A DNA stretch of 64,000 bases from CAKKQX01 sp046313915 (GCA_046313915.1 JBKBXX010000003.1:1-64000); one strand, 5' to 3'. Numbered from the stretch's first letter, positions 18,716 to 28,236 are shown. Notes: generated by a model from the sequence alone, not told the origin. Made by a program: numbers and translations.

Positions 18716-18763
18716 AAATCTCATGGCCGTGCCCCGCGCCACATCCGCCGAACCGCACGCGAC

Positions 18764-19429
18764 GTGAATCTCACCGATGGGCTGCTGACTCCGGCGTGGC
18801 AGGCGGCACTGTGGGCAGCGTGGCTCGTTTCGTTCATCCCGCTCGTTCGCGGCCGGGCGTGGCGCGCGCTCGCCGCACCGGACCGCCTCAATCTGTGGCT
18901 GGCGGCGATCGCCGCGGCACTGACGCTGTGGCTGATCCGCGCCGGAATCCGCCCCGGCCTGGAACTGCACCTGCTCGGCGCGACGGTGCTCACGCTGATG
19001 TTCGGTGCACCGCTCGCCCAGCTCGCGGTGTACCTGGTGACCGCGCTCGCGACAGCGCTCGGTACGGCCGGGGCCGACGCCTATCCCGCGAACGCGCTGC
19101 TCGCGGGCGCGCTGCCGGTGTGGGTGTCGCACGCCATGCTGCGCATCGCCGCGCGCTGGCTGCCTCCCAACGTCTTCGTCTACATTTTCGTCGCCGGTTT
19201 TTTCGGCGGCGCGGCGGCAATGGCAGCAACCGCCGTCGGCACGACCGGCCTGCACCTGATGCTGGGAACCTATGGCTTTACCTATCTCGCCGGCGATTAT
19301 CTGCCGTTTGCGCTGCTGCTCGCATGGGGCGAGGCGTTCGTCACCGGGATGCTGATCACCCTGATGGTGGTTTATCATCCGGGCTGGGTTTCGTCTTTCG
19401 ATGACGCGCGCTATCTGCGCCAACGATAG
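18764..19429 (+). CDS. CbiM-like energy-coupling factor transporter permease
   Basis: A 221-aa membrane protein with about six helices. It shows the N-terminal pattern (MNLTDGLLTPAW) and internal GYFG-like loops (VFVYIFVAGFFGGAAAM) of the CbiM/NikM-related family, which brings cobalt or nickel into cells. No CbiN, CbiQ or CbiO partner genes are nearby, so transport ability is unproven. The start is GTG at 18764; the alternative upstream ATG 18724 is in another frame. Confidence 0.83.
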   Translation: MNLTDGLLTPAWQAALWAAWLVSFIPLVRGRAWRALAAPDRLNLWLAAIAAALTLWLIRAGIRPGLELHLLGATVLTLMFGAPLAQLAVYLVTALATALGTAGADAYPANALLAGALPVWVSHAMLRIAARWLPPNVFVYIFVAGFFGGAAAMAATAVGTTGLHLMLGTYGFTYLAGDYLPFALLLAWGEAFVTGMLITLMVVYHPGWVSSFDDARYLRQR

Positions 19430-19439
19430 GGTTGCCGGA

Positions 19440-20543
19440 ATGAAAATCTATGCCGTGGGCGGCGCGGTGCGCGACGAATTGCTGGGACTGCCGGTAAAGG
19501 ATCGCGATTACGTCGTGGTCGGCGCGAGCCCGGAGCAGATGCTGGAACTGGGATTCAAGCCGGTCGGCAGGGATTTCCCGGTGTTTCTGCATCCGCAGAC
19601 GCACGAGGAATATGCGCTGGCGCGCACCGAGCGCAAGGTGGGCAAGGGTTACCACGGTTTCGAATTCCATGCCGCGCCCGATGTCACGCTGGAGCAGGAT
19701 CTGGCGCGGCGCGATCTCACCATCAACGCCATCGCCCGCGACGAGCACGGCGACCTCATCGATCCTTTCAACGGCGTGGCCGATCTCAGGGCCGGAATCC
19801 TGCGCCACGTCGGTCCCGCGTTTGCCGAGGATCCGGTGCGCATCCTGCGCGTGGCACGCTTTGCCGCGCGCTACGGTTTCGCGGTCGCGCCGGAAACGCT
19901 GGCGCTGATGCGCGAGATGGTCGAGGCAGGCGAAGCCGACGCCTTGGTCGCCGAGCGCGTATGGCAGGAAGTGGCGCTGGGGCTGATGGAAAAAAAACCT
20001 TCGCGCATGTTCGAGACGCTGCGTGAATGCGGCGCGCTTGGCCGCGTGATGCCCGAAATCGATGCCTTGCTGGCAAGCGGCGGCGACGGGACGTTGCGCG
20101 CGCTCGACGCGGCGGCGCAGGCCGGAGCGTCGCTCGAAGTGCGCTTTGCCGTGCTCACGCGCCGCCTCGATCCGCTTGCGGCAGCAGCCCTGGCCGAGCG
20201 CCTGCGGGCGCCGGCGGCGTGCCGCGATCTGGCGTTGCTCGCCGCACGCCATGCCAATCTCATCGCCGATGCCGCGGAGCTCGACGCCGCCACGCTGCTC
20301 GAATTGCTGAACGCCGCCGACGTGTGGCGCCGGCCCGAGCGTTTTGCCGAACTGGTGACGGCGGCGCTGATCGACGAACCCGCGGCAGCGGCGGCGCGCG
20401 CCCGACTGGAACGCGCGGTGCGGGCCGCAACCGCGGTCGAGGCCGGGGAAACCGCGCGCGGCGCGGCCGGCGCAGACGAAATCCGCCGTCGCATCGACGC
20501 CGCACGGCTCTCGGCGATACGCGCCGCGCTCGAAAAGCGGTAA
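19440..20543 (+). CDS. cca: CCA tRNA nucleotidyltransferase
   Basis: Adds or repairs the 3'-CCA of tRNA. The 367-aa product has the class II head domain: YAVGGAVRDELLG, the metal-binding DRDYVVVG, RRDLTINAIA, and DPFNGVADLRAGILRHVG. The neck helix residues EDPVRILRVARFAARYGF follow. Enzymes of this type in gamma- and betaproteobacteria are about 410 aa with a C-terminal HD phosphohydrolase domain. Here that domain is shortened and the HD signature is replaced (VRFAVLTRRLDPL), so repair phosphatase activity is probably lost. ATG 19440 is used because the frame upstream overlaps the permease gene. Confidence 0.95.
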   Translation: MKIYAVGGAVRDELLGLPVKDRDYVVVGASPEQMLELGFKPVGRDFPVFLHPQTHEEYALARTERKVGKGYHGFEFHAAPDVTLEQDLARRDLTINAIARDEHGDLIDPFNGVADLRAGILRHVGPAFAEDPVRILRVARFAARYGFAVAPETLALMREMVEAGEADALVAERVWQEVALGLMEKKPSRMFETLRECGALGRVMPEIDALLASGGDGTLRALDAAAQAGASLEVRFAVLTRRLDPLAAAALAERLRAPAACRDLALLAARHANLIADAAELDAATLLELLNAADVWRRPERFAELVTAALIDEPAAAAARARLERAVRAATAVEAGETARGAAGADEIRRRIDAARLSAIRAALEKR

Positions 20544-20585
20544 CGGGCGAGGGCCCGGTTTCGGCCTGCGGCTTCGCGAAGAACT

Positions 20586-20624
20586 CATCACCCGTCACCC
20601 CTCACCCATGATCCATCACCCCCA
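20586..20624. repeat. Heptad array before the GST gene (C-rich, 5 units)
   Basis: Units CATCACC, CGTCACC, CCTCACC, CATGATC and CATCACC follow one another in strict 7-bp register and end 13 bp before the GST start codon. Same family as the other heptad arrays. Confidence 0.6.
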
Positions 20625-20636
20625 CGAGGAGCTGCA

Positions 20637-21260
20637 ATGATCGATCTTCATACCTGGACCACGCCCAACGGCCGCAAAGTTTCCATCATGCTCGAGGAAT
20701 GCGGGCTGCCGTACAAAGTGCACCCGGTCAACATCGGTAAAGGCGAGCAGTTGCGGCCCGAGTTCATCGCCATCAGCCCCAACGGCAGGATTCCGGCGAT
20801 CGTCGACCCCGACGGCCCCGACGGCAAACCGTACGCGATGATGGAGTCGGGCGCGATCCTGGTCTATCTCGCGGGCAAAAGCGGTCGTTTCCTGCCGCAC
20901 GCGGTGCGCGGCCGATACGATGCGCTGCAGTGGCTGATGTTCCAGATGGGCGGCGTCGGCCCGATGTTCGGCCAGGCGCATCACTTCCTGCGCGCCGCCA
21001 GGGAAATGGTGCCGTACGCGATCGAGCGTTATGTCGCCGAAACGCGGCGGCTCTACGGCGTGCTGAACGACCGCCTCGCGCACCGCGACTATCTCGCCGA
21101 CGAGTATTCGATCGCCGACATCGCGACCTATCCGTGGGTCGCCCGCCACGAATGGCACAAAACCGACCTCGACGAATTCCCGCACGTGAAACGCTGGTTC
21201 GACGCCATTTCGGCGCGACCCGCGGTGCGGCGCGGGATGAACGTGCCGGCAGCGGCGTAA
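20637..21260 (+). CDS. Glutathione S-transferase (YfcG/YghU-type disulfide-bond oxidoreductase)
   Basis: A 207-aa protein with a thioredoxin-like N-domain starting MIDLHTWTTPNGRKVSIMLEE. The TPNGRKV segment is the glutathione-binding signature of the Nu-class YfcG/YghU enzymes, which reduce small disulfides. SPNGRIPAI carries the cis-Pro, and MMESGAILVYLA binds the glutamyl part. The helical C-domain has YSIADIATYPWV. The Shine-Dalgarno GAGGAG is properly placed before ATG 20637. It is convergent with yggX. Confidence 0.93.
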   Translation: MIDLHTWTTPNGRKVSIMLEECGLPYKVHPVNIGKGEQLRPEFIAISPNGRIPAIVDPDGPDGKPYAMMESGAILVYLAGKSGRFLPHAVRGRYDALQWLMFQMGGVGPMFGQAHHFLRAAREMVPYAIERYVAETRRLYGVLNDRLAHRDYLADEYSIADIATYPWVARHEWHKTDLDEFPHVKRWFDAISARPAVRRGMNVPAAA

Positions 21261-21285
21261 GGTGCCGGGCGCGCCCGCGGCGCGG

Positions 21286-21558
21286 TTATCTGGACGGCGG
21301 CACGTAGCCGGCAGCGGCATCGGCACCGCCGCCGAAAAAATGCTTCTCCATCTGCTGGGCGAGATAATCCCGCGCCTTCTTGTCCGCGAGATTGAGGCGG
21401 TTTTCGTTGACCAGCATTTTCTGCAGTTCGAGCCACTGCTTCCACGCTTCCTTGGACACGTTCTCGAAAATCCGCTTGCCGAGTTCGCCCGGATAAGGCG
21501 GGAAATCCAGCCCTTCGGCTTCGCGGCCCAGCTTTATGCACTTCACCATTCTTGCCAT
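21286..21558 (-). CDS. yggX: Fe(2+)-trafficking / oxidative-damage protection protein
   Basis: A 90-aa protein of the YggX family, starting MARMVKCIKLGREAEGLDFPPYPGELG. The conserved Cys in VKC and the helical C-terminal part (AWKQWLELQKMLVNENRLN) are typical. The family protects iron-sulfur clusters and may handle labile iron. Of several Met codons, 21558 is chosen because it gives the family N-terminus and has GGAG 8 nt upstream; 21567 is also possible. It is convergent with the GST gene. Confidence 0.95.
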   Translation of the reverse strand: MARMVKCIKLGREAEGLDFPPYPGELGKRIFENVSKEAWKQWLELQKMLVNENRLNLADKKARDYLAQQMEKHFFGGGADAAAGYVPPSR

Positions 21559-21623
21559 AACCATCACTCCGGATCAGTGGTCAAACATTGCAGGATTGTC
21601 GCTCACCCGCCACGCCGGGTAAA

Positions 21624-24479
21624 TCACGATTTGGTGCCGGCGCGCACCCGGGAAGCGCGGATCAGCAGCGGGTGGTCGCTGCGCGGCCTCTCCAGATAGT
21701 ACCCCTGCACGCAGTCGACCTCGAAGTCGCGCAGCATCGCCAGGGTCTCCTCGTCTTCGACGCATTCGGCGACGGTGGTCTTGTGCAGGCCGCGCGCCAC
21801 CGCCACGATCGCCCTCACGAACAGCTGATTGTCATGATCGTTGGGCAGGTTGCGGATGAACAGGCCGTCGATCTTTACCGAATCGGCTTGCAGATGCTTG
21901 AGATAGGCGAAAGACGAAAAACCGGTGCCGAAATCGTCGAGGCACACCTGGCAGCCGGTCTGGCGCAGCGCTTCGATGAACCGCTGCGCGTCGTGCAGGT
22001 CCGAAACCGCCGAGGTCTCGGTGAGCTCGACCAGCAGGCGGCGCGGCGACACGCCGTGATGCTTCAGCTGCTCGGCAATGTATTGCGGCAGCATCGGCTC
22101 GTCAAACGAGCGCCCGGAAATGTTGACGGCGAAGGCCGGCACCGACTTCAGCTCGGCGAGCATCTGGATGCTTTCGCGCAGCACCCAGCGGTCGATATCC
22201 AGTATCTTGCCCGATTTCTCGGCCACCGGGATGAACTGCGCCGGCATCAGCAGCTGGCCGGGATCATCCTTGTCGTGCATGCGCACCAGCACCTCGAAAT
22301 GCGACAACGCCCGGTCGGTTGCGGAATACACACCCTGGAACTGCAGGTCCAGCAGATCGTTTTCGAGCGCGTGCAGGATGCGGTCGTTCCACGACAGCCG
22401 CGACACCATCTGCAGCGAAGTGTCGAGATCGCTGCGGTAGATGCGCCAGGCATTCTTGCCGGCTTCTTTCGCCTGGTACATCGCGGTATCGGCGCGCGCG
22501 ATCAGGTCTTCGGGATTGTCGGCGTGGTCCGGAAACACCGCGATGCCCATGCTCGAGGTAAGCCGCAGGCTCTGCCCCTCGAACTGGAAGCGCACCAGCG
22601 CGATCGAACGCGTGATGCGCTCGGCGAGCACCCGCAGCATCTCGTCCGAGATGTCCGGCACCAGCACCGCGAATTCGTCGCCGCCGAGACGGCTGAAAAT
22701 CTCGTTGCGCCGCACCTGCCCCGCGACTTCCCCCGCGACCCGGATCAGCATCGCGTCGCCGGCGCGGTGGCCGAAGGTGTCATTGATGTACTTGAAATCG
22801 TCGAGATCGAAAAACAGCAGCGCGACCCGCGACTGGTTGCGCTCGGCGTCGGCGATCATGCGCCCCAGCTCTTCGTTGAAACGATGGCGGTTGTAGAGCC
22901 CGGTCAGCGCGTCGCGCTCGGCAAGATAGACGAGCTGATCGGCGGTCTGGCGCTCGCGCGTGACATCCTCGAAAAGCCACAGATAGCCAACCGGCCGCCC
23001 GTAGACATCTTCCACCGCATGCCCCTGCTGCGTGACGAGGCGTCCGTCCGCCATCTGGATTTCGAACACGCCGAAGACCTCGCCCTCGCGCGGCCGCTGC
23101 ATCACATGGCGCGCCTGTTCGGCGGCGCGCGCCAGCTCGCAGGCCGAAGCCGCCAGTATTTCCTGCGGCGTGCGGCCGATGATCGGCGTTCCCGGCGCAA
23201 CCGCCCAGATGCGGGAAAAAGACGGGTTGCTGTAGACCACCCGGTTGTCGTGGCTCACGAAAAGTATGCCGATGTCCATCGCCGCGAGCAGCGCCGAGAG
23301 CCGCGCGTGTTCGTCCTGCTCGCGTGTCAGGTATTCGTGCTGCACCGCCTGCGCTTCGCGCAGCTCGGCTACCGTCATCTCCAGCCGCTGTTCGGCTTCC
23401 TTGCGCTGGGTGATGTCGCGAATGCTGATGCGAATGCCGATATAATGGCCGTGCGTGTCGTAAATCGGCCGCCAGTCGGCCGCCGCCCAGAACTCGGAGC
23501 CGTCCTTGCGGCGCGCGCGAAACTCGTAATCCTGGCCGCTGTTGCCGCGCAGCGCCCGGCGGATCTGGCGCACGGTGCGGCCGGCGTCCGCAGCACCGAT
23601 GAAAGGCGCCGGGAAGTGTTCGGTGGCAAGGCATTCCTCGGGCGTATAGCCGAACATGTCGAGCACGCGGGGATTGATCCAGATCAGTCTGCCTTCCGGG
23701 CTGATCCACAGTTCGCAGTCGTAGCTGTAATCGGCGATGGCGCTGAACTTGGCCTCGCTTTCGGCAAGCGCCTTCACCCGGCCCTGCAATGCCGCCGCCA
23801 TGGTGTTGAAAGCGTGGGTAAGCCGCCCCACCTCGTCGCGGCTTTCGACCGGCAGCCTCACGTTGAGGTCGCCCGCGGCGAGGCGCGCGCTGGCAGTGGT
23901 GAGCCGGGTGAGGTTGCGCGTGAGCCAGTAGGAAAGCGCCGTCATCGCGACCACGGACAGAAGCAGGGCAACGCCGCCGATCAGCAGATTGTCCCGGATC
24001 AGATCATCGCGCGCGGTCTCGAGAAACGTGGTCGCCAGCCCGAAACGCAACCTGCCCAGCACCTTGCCCGCACTCTCGATGCCGATCTCGGTGTTGAAAT
24101 GCCCCTCCCCGTACCGGCCCGAGCGGAAGCTGATCGCGGCTTCGCGCGGCGGCAGCGGCCTGCCGCGGTCCCAGCCGCTGGCGGCGGCGATTTCGCCGTT
24201 GCCGTCGAACAGCACCAGATAGACGATGCCATTGTCGCGCCGCACGTTCTCCAGCACTTCCTGCAGGACCTTGTAGTCGCGCCTGGCGAGCGGCGCCGCC
24301 AGTGCCGCGTTGAGCAACTGCTTCTGTTCCTCGAGATGGACTTTGGTGCGCTCATTGAGCTTCTCGTCCATCACGCCGATGCCGTTGACGATCAGCAGCG
24401 TCAGCATGGCAATCTGCACGAAGGCGGTGGCGAGCAGCAGCCGGGTGCGCAGCGACAGCGTGATCGACAGGGCCTTCAT
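21624..24479 (-). CDS. Membrane-bound PAS-GGDEF-EAL cyclic-di-GMP protein (EVL variant)
   Basis: A 951-aa inner-membrane signalling protein. In order: TM helix (about 10-32), periplasmic sensor region, second TM (about 170-197), HAMP linker (TRLTTASARLAAGDLNVRLP), two PAS domains (the first with PAC end RDITQRKEAE), and GGDEF with intact GGDEF at about 599. A C-terminal EAL-type phosphodiesterase domain follows. Its signature is EVL (FEVLVRMHD, about 729) instead of EAL, but NISGRS, ELTET and DDFGTGFSS metal and active-site motifs are kept, so hydrolysis is still plausible. It probably both makes and degrades c-di-GMP. No dedicated partner is adjacent; argA lies 45 bp upstream. Confidence 0.93.
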   Translation of the reverse strand: MKALSITLSLRTRLLLATAFVQIAMLTLLIVNGIGVMDEKLNERTKVHLEEQKQLLNAALAAPLARRDYKVLQEVLENVRRDNGIVYLVLFDGNGEIAAASGWDRGRPLPPREAAISFRSGRYGEGHFNTEIGIESAGKVLGRLRFGLATTFLETARDDLIRDNLLIGGVALLLSVVAMTALSYWLTRNLTRLTTASARLAAGDLNVRLPVESRDEVGRLTHAFNTMAAALQGRVKALAESEAKFSAIADYSYDCELWISPEGRLIWINPRVLDMFGYTPEECLATEHFPAPFIGAADAGRTVRQIRRALRGNSGQDYEFRARRKDGSEFWAAADWRPIYDTHGHYIGIRISIRDITQRKEAEQRLEMTVAELREAQAVQHEYLTREQDEHARLSALLAAMDIGILFVSHDNRVVYSNPSFSRIWAVAPGTPIIGRTPQEILAASACELARAAEQARHVMQRPREGEVFGVFEIQMADGRLVTQQGHAVEDVYGRPVGYLWLFEDVTRERQTADQLVYLAERDALTGLYNRHRFNEELGRMIADAERNQSRVALLFFDLDDFKYINDTFGHRAGDAMLIRVAGEVAGQVRRNEIFSRLGGDEFAVLVPDISDEMLRVLAERITRSIALVRFQFEGQSLRLTSSMGIAVFPDHADNPEDLIARADTAMYQAKEAGKNAWRIYRSDLDTSLQMVSRLSWNDRILHALENDLLDLQFQGVYSATDRALSHFEVLVRMHDKDDPGQLLMPAQFIPVAEKSGKILDIDRWVLRESIQMLAELKSVPAFAVNISGRSFDEPMLPQYIAEQLKHHGVSPRRLLVELTETSAVSDLHDAQRFIEALRQTGCQVCLDDFGTGFSSFAYLKHLQADSVKIDGLFIRNLPNDHDNQLFVRAIVAVARGLHKTTVAECVEDEETLAMLRDFEVDCVQGYYLERPRSDHPLLIRASRVRAGTKS

Positions 24480-24524
24480 GCGGACGGGACACTCATGGAC
24501 ATGGCGGGGGGCGTGAAGGCCGGA

Positions 24525-25844
24525 TCAGAGCCGCTTGGTCAATACCACCGAGCGCCTCTGGTAGTTGTAGAGCTCGCGCTTGTGGCGGGGCAGCGCCTCG
24601 GGGCTGGTCTCGCTAAAGCCGCGCTCGACGAACCAGTGCTCGGCGCGCGTGGTCAGCACGAACAGCGTCTTGAGCTTCTGTTTGCGCGCCCGCGCCTCGA
24701 TCTCCCGCAGCAGGCGTTCCCCCGCGCCGCTGCCGCGGAACTCCGGATGCACGGTCAGGCAGGCGAGCTCGCCGGCTTTTTCCTCGGCAAACGGATACAG
24801 CGCGGCGCAGCCGATCACCATGCGGTCGTGCTCGAGAACCACGAACCGCCCGATTTCCATTTCCAGCAGATCGCGGCTGCGCTTGACCAGCACGCCTTCG
24901 GCCTCGAGCGGTTCGATCAGACGCAGGATGCCGCCGATGTCGTCGATTCTCGCTTGGCGCAGAATCTGCAGCGGATCGGGCGACACCATGGTGCCTATGC
25001 CCTGATGCGTGAACAGCTCGAGCAACAGTCCGCCGTCGGTATGCCGCGAGATCAGGTGCGCGCGCTTGACCCCCTGCTGGCACGCGCGCAGTGCGCATGG
25101 CAGGTAAAGCCGCACATCGTCGTCGTGGTCGCCGTCGCGGGCGAGCAGCTGCTGCGCCTGTCGCGGCGTGAGCTCGCGCAGCAATTGCCCCCGCTTGCCG
25201 GTCACGCCGGCCGCGTCCATCAGGAAAACCAGCTTGTCGGCATGCAGTTCCACCGCCACCGCCTCGGCGATGTTTTCCAGCGCCAGATTGAAAATCTCGC
25301 CGGTGGGGGAATAACCGAGCGGAGACAACAGCACGAGCTCGCCATGGTCGAGACGGTCCCTGATCGCTGCCGCATGGATCTTGCGCACTTCGCCGGTATG
25401 CTGGAGATCGATGCCGTCGAGCACGCCTATCGGCCGTGCGGTGACAAAATTGCCGCTCGCGACGCGGATGTCGGCGCCCGCCATCGGCGAATTCGGCAGC
25501 CCCATCGAAAGCAGCGCCTCGATCTCGACGCGCAGCTTGCCGCTCGCCTCCTTGACACACTGCAGCGTGACCTCGTCGGTGACGCGCAGACCGCGCACAT
25601 AGCGCGTGCGATGCCCGGTCTGTCTGAGCCGCGCATCGACCTGGGCCCGCACGCCGTGGACCAGCACCAGCCGCACCCCGAGACTCGCCAGCAGGTTGAG
25701 ATCATGCGTCAGGCCGATGAACTTGCCGTCGGCCACCACCTCGCCGCCAAAGGCAATGACGAAAGTGCGGCCGCGAAAGGCATGGATGTAGGGCGCCGCC
25801 GCGCGGAACCATTGGACGAATTTCTCGGGAGAAGAGGGCGTCAT
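24525..25844 (-). CDS. argA: Amino-acid N-acetyltransferase (N-acetylglutamate synthase)
   Basis: ArgA acetylates glutamate with acetyl-CoA, the first step of arginine synthesis, and is normally inhibited by arginine. The 439-aa product has an N-terminal amino-acid-kinase-like domain (FRGRTFVIAFGGEVV and SPLGYSPTGEIFNL) that senses arginine. The C-terminal GNAT domain contains the CoA loop HPEFRGSGAGERLL. The length matches the classical two-domain enzyme. It is transcribed leftward between rsmE and the c-di-GMP gene. Confidence 0.96.
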   Translation of the reverse strand: MTPSSPEKFVQWFRAAAPYIHAFRGRTFVIAFGGEVVADGKFIGLTHDLNLLASLGVRLVLVHGVRAQVDARLRQTGHRTRYVRGLRVTDEVTLQCVKEASGKLRVEIEALLSMGLPNSPMAGADIRVASGNFVTARPIGVLDGIDLQHTGEVRKIHAAAIRDRLDHGELVLLSPLGYSPTGEIFNLALENIAEAVAVELHADKLVFLMDAAGVTGKRGQLLRELTPRQAQQLLARDGDHDDDVRLYLPCALRACQQGVKRAHLISRHTDGGLLLELFTHQGIGTMVSPDPLQILRQARIDDIGGILRLIEPLEAEGVLVKRSRDLLEMEIGRFVVLEHDRMVIGCAALYPFAEEKAGELACLTVHPEFRGSGAGERLLREIEARARKQKLKTLFVLTTRAEHWFVERGFSETSPEALPRHKRELYNYQRRSVVLTKRL

Positions 25845-25942
25845 CGATTCGGTAATGGTTATTTATCAATCCCATGTTATGCGAGAACGCGCCCCAGGAA
25901 AAGCGCGCCGCGAGCGCGGTTGCTCGCAGCGGAGCACGCGCG

Positions 25943-26689
25943 CTAGAAATCCCCCCACAGCGTCAGCATCGCACTCAAGGCCGCCAGCGCAGCGGTCTCG
26001 GTGCGCAAGACCCGCGGTCCCAGCCTGACCGGCGTGAAGCCCGCACCCTGCGCGTCCTGCCGCTCCTGCGGCGACAGGCCGCCTTCGGGACCTGCGAGCA
26101 GCATGACCGCGCCGGCCGGACGCGGCAGATCGTGCAGCGTGGTCTGCGCCTCAGGCGCGAGCAGCACCCGCAACGGCGCCGCTTCCCGCTGCCGCGCGAG
26201 CCACTCGGCAAAGCCGGCGACCGGCAGCACCTGCGGCACGCTGTTGCGCCCGCATTGCTCGCAGGCGGCGACCGCCACCGCCTGCCAGTGGGCAACGCGC
26301 TTCGCCGCGCGCTCGGCATCGAGCCGCACCACGCTGCGGCTCGTGGCAAGCGGCTGGATCCGCGCCACGCCCAGTTCGACTGCTTTTTGCACCGTGTAGT
26401 CCATGCGCTCGCCGCTCGAAATGCCCTGCGCGAGCGTCACCGCGAGCGGCGGTTCGCGATCGACCCTGCGCGGCTCTCCCGCATTGAGGGTGACGCCGGA
26501 TTTGGCGATGCGCGCAATGACCGCATCGCGCTCCGTGCCGCGACCATCGAACAGGGTCACTGCATCGCCGGGCTGCAGACGCAACACGTGCGTCACATGG
26601 TGCGCCTCGGCGGGGCCGAGCACGCACACACCATGAGCGGCGGGTTCTGCAGGAAAATATATGCGAGTCAAAGACTTGGCGTCTGTCAT
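25943..26689 (-). CDS. rsmE: 16S rRNA m3U1498 methyltransferase
   Basis: RsmE methylates N3 of U1498 in 16S rRNA. The 248-aa product has an N-terminal PUA-like domain (RIYFPAEP; HHVTHVLRLQPGD) and a C-terminal SPOUT knot. The knot has LLAGPEGGLSPQE and RLGPRVLRTETAALAAL, the SAM-binding hallmarks. ATG 26689 is divergent from trkA with an 80-bp shared upstream region. Confidence 0.96.
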   Translation of the reverse strand: MTDAKSLTRIYFPAEPAAHGVCVLGPAEAHHVTHVLRLQPGDAVTLFDGRGTERDAVIARIAKSGVTLNAGEPRRVDREPPLAVTLAQGISSGERMDYTVQKAVELGVARIQPLATSRSVVRLDAERAAKRVAHWQAVAVAACEQCGRNSVPQVLPVAGFAEWLARQREAAPLRVLLAPEAQTTLHDLPRPAGAVMLLAGPEGGLSPQERQDAQGAGFTPVRLGPRVLRTETAALAALSAMLTLWGDF

Positions 26690-26769
26690 GGTGTAAAATT
26701 ATGCCACACGCCGCAGTGGCTTCGAAAATGCAGGCGGAATAGAATCGTGTTTTTTGCGGGGAAAGCGGT

Positions 26770-28191
26770 TTGAGAATCGTCATTCTGGGCGCGGGGCAGG
26801 TCGGCTCTTCGGTTGCCGAAAGCCTGGTGTCCGAAGCCAACGATATCACGGTCATCGATGTCGACCAGGCGCGCCTGAGAAAGCTGCAGGACCGTCTCGA
26901 TCTGCGCACCGTAACCGGCAATGCCGCCCATCCCGCGGTGCTGGAGCAGGCCGGCGCGAGGGATGCCGACATGATCCTCGCCGTCACCCAGAGCGACGAA
27001 ACCAACATGGTCGCCTGCAAGCTCGCCGCGACCATGTTCAACATCCCGACCAAGATCGCGCGCATCCGTTCGGCGGACTACCTCTCCCACCCGGAGATTT
27101 TCTCCCCTGAAAACTTCTCGATCGATCTTTCGATCTGCCCCGAGCAGGTGCTGACCGATTACATCGTCAAGCTGATCGAGTTTCCGGAAGCGCTGCAGGT
27201 GCTCGAGTTCGCCGGCGGCAAGGTGAGCCTGGTGGCGGTGCGCGCCTTCCATGGCGGACCGCTGGTCGGACACGAGCTGCAGTTCCTGCGCAAACACATG
27301 CCGCAGATCGACACGCGGGTGGCAGCCATTTTCCGCCACGACAGCCCGATCATCCCCGAAGGCGATACGGTGATCGAGGACGGAGACGAGGTGTTTTTCA
27401 TCGCCGCCACCGAGAACATCCGCGGCGTGATGCGCGAGCTGCGGCGCATGGACAAACCGGTCAAGCGCGTCATGATCGGCGGCGGCGGCAACATCGGCCG
27501 CCGGCTCGCTACCGCGCTCGAGCGCAAATACGAAGTCAAGATCATAGAGTTCAACAAATCCGCCGCGGAACGCCTTGCCGCGGACCTGCGCAATGCGCTG
27601 GTGCTCACCGGCGACGTCACCGACGAGGAACTGCTCGAAACCGAGAACATCGGTGAAATGGACGTCTATTGCGCGCTCACCAACGACGACGAAACCAACA
27701 TCATGTCCTCGCTGCTCGCCAAGCGCATGGGCGTGCGCAAGGTGATCGCGCTGATCAACCGCGGCTCCTATGTCAATCTGGTGCAAAGCGGCCAGATCGA
27801 CATCGCGATCTCGCCGGCGCAGGCGACGATCGGCACCCTGCTCACCCACGTGCGGCGCGGCGACTGCGTCGCGGTGCACTCGCTGCGGCGCGGCGCCGCC
27901 GAATCGCTCGAGCTGGTGGCGCACGGCGACCCCAAATCCTCGAAGGTGGTCGGGCGGCGCATCGAGGAAATCGATCTGCCCAAAGGCACGACCATCGGCG
28001 CCATCGTGCGCCGGCACGAGCGCGCCGGCCCGAAAAACGGCGACGGCAAGGCGATCCACGACTATCAGGTGATCATCGCGCACCACGACACCATCATCGA
28101 GCCCGACGATCACGTGATCGTGTTCGTCGTCAACAAGCGCATGGTCGCCAGGATCGAAAAGCTGTTCCAGGTCGATCTCGGCTTCTTCTAG
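26770..28191 (+). CDS. trkA: Trk potassium uptake regulatory NAD-binding subunit TrkA
   Basis: Cytoplasmic gating subunit of the Trk K+ system. The 473-aa protein has the full duplicated layout RCK-N, RCK-C, RCK-N, RCK-C, with nucleotide loops ILGAGQVGSSVAE (about 5) and MIGGGGNIGRRLA (about 237). The start is TTG at 26770, inferred because the conserved MRIVILGAGQVG begins exactly there and a purine-rich GGGGAAAG precedes it. trkH follows 45 bp later. Confidence 0.96.
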   Translation: MRIVILGAGQVGSSVAESLVSEANDITVIDVDQARLRKLQDRLDLRTVTGNAAHPAVLEQAGARDADMILAVTQSDETNMVACKLAATMFNIPTKIARIRSADYLSHPEIFSPENFSIDLSICPEQVLTDYIVKLIEFPEALQVLEFAGGKVSLVAVRAFHGGPLVGHELQFLRKHMPQIDTRVAAIFRHDSPIIPEGDTVIEDGDEVFFIAATENIRGVMRELRRMDKPVKRVMIGGGGNIGRRLATALERKYEVKIIEFNKSAAERLAADLRNALVLTGDVTDEELLETENIGEMDVYCALTNDDETNIMSSLLAKRMGVRKVIALINRGSYVNLVQSGQIDIAISPAQATIGTLLTHVRRGDCVAVHSLRRGAAESLELVAHGDPKSSKVVGRRIEEIDLPKGTTIGAIVRRHERAGPKNGDGKAIHDYQVIIAHHDTIIEPDDHVIVFVVNKRMVARIEKLFQVDLGFF

Positions 28192-28236
28192 GCATACTCC
28201 GCCGCCCCGTTTCAGAACAATCCGTCCTCTGACTCC

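Noticed and set aside
21588..25946. A 1452-codon open frame on the plus strand opposite the c-di-GMP protein and argA
   Set aside because: Its sequence is rich in Arg, His, Gln and Asp with no domain, as expected for the antisense of high-GC genes. The minus-strand genes have clear motifs.
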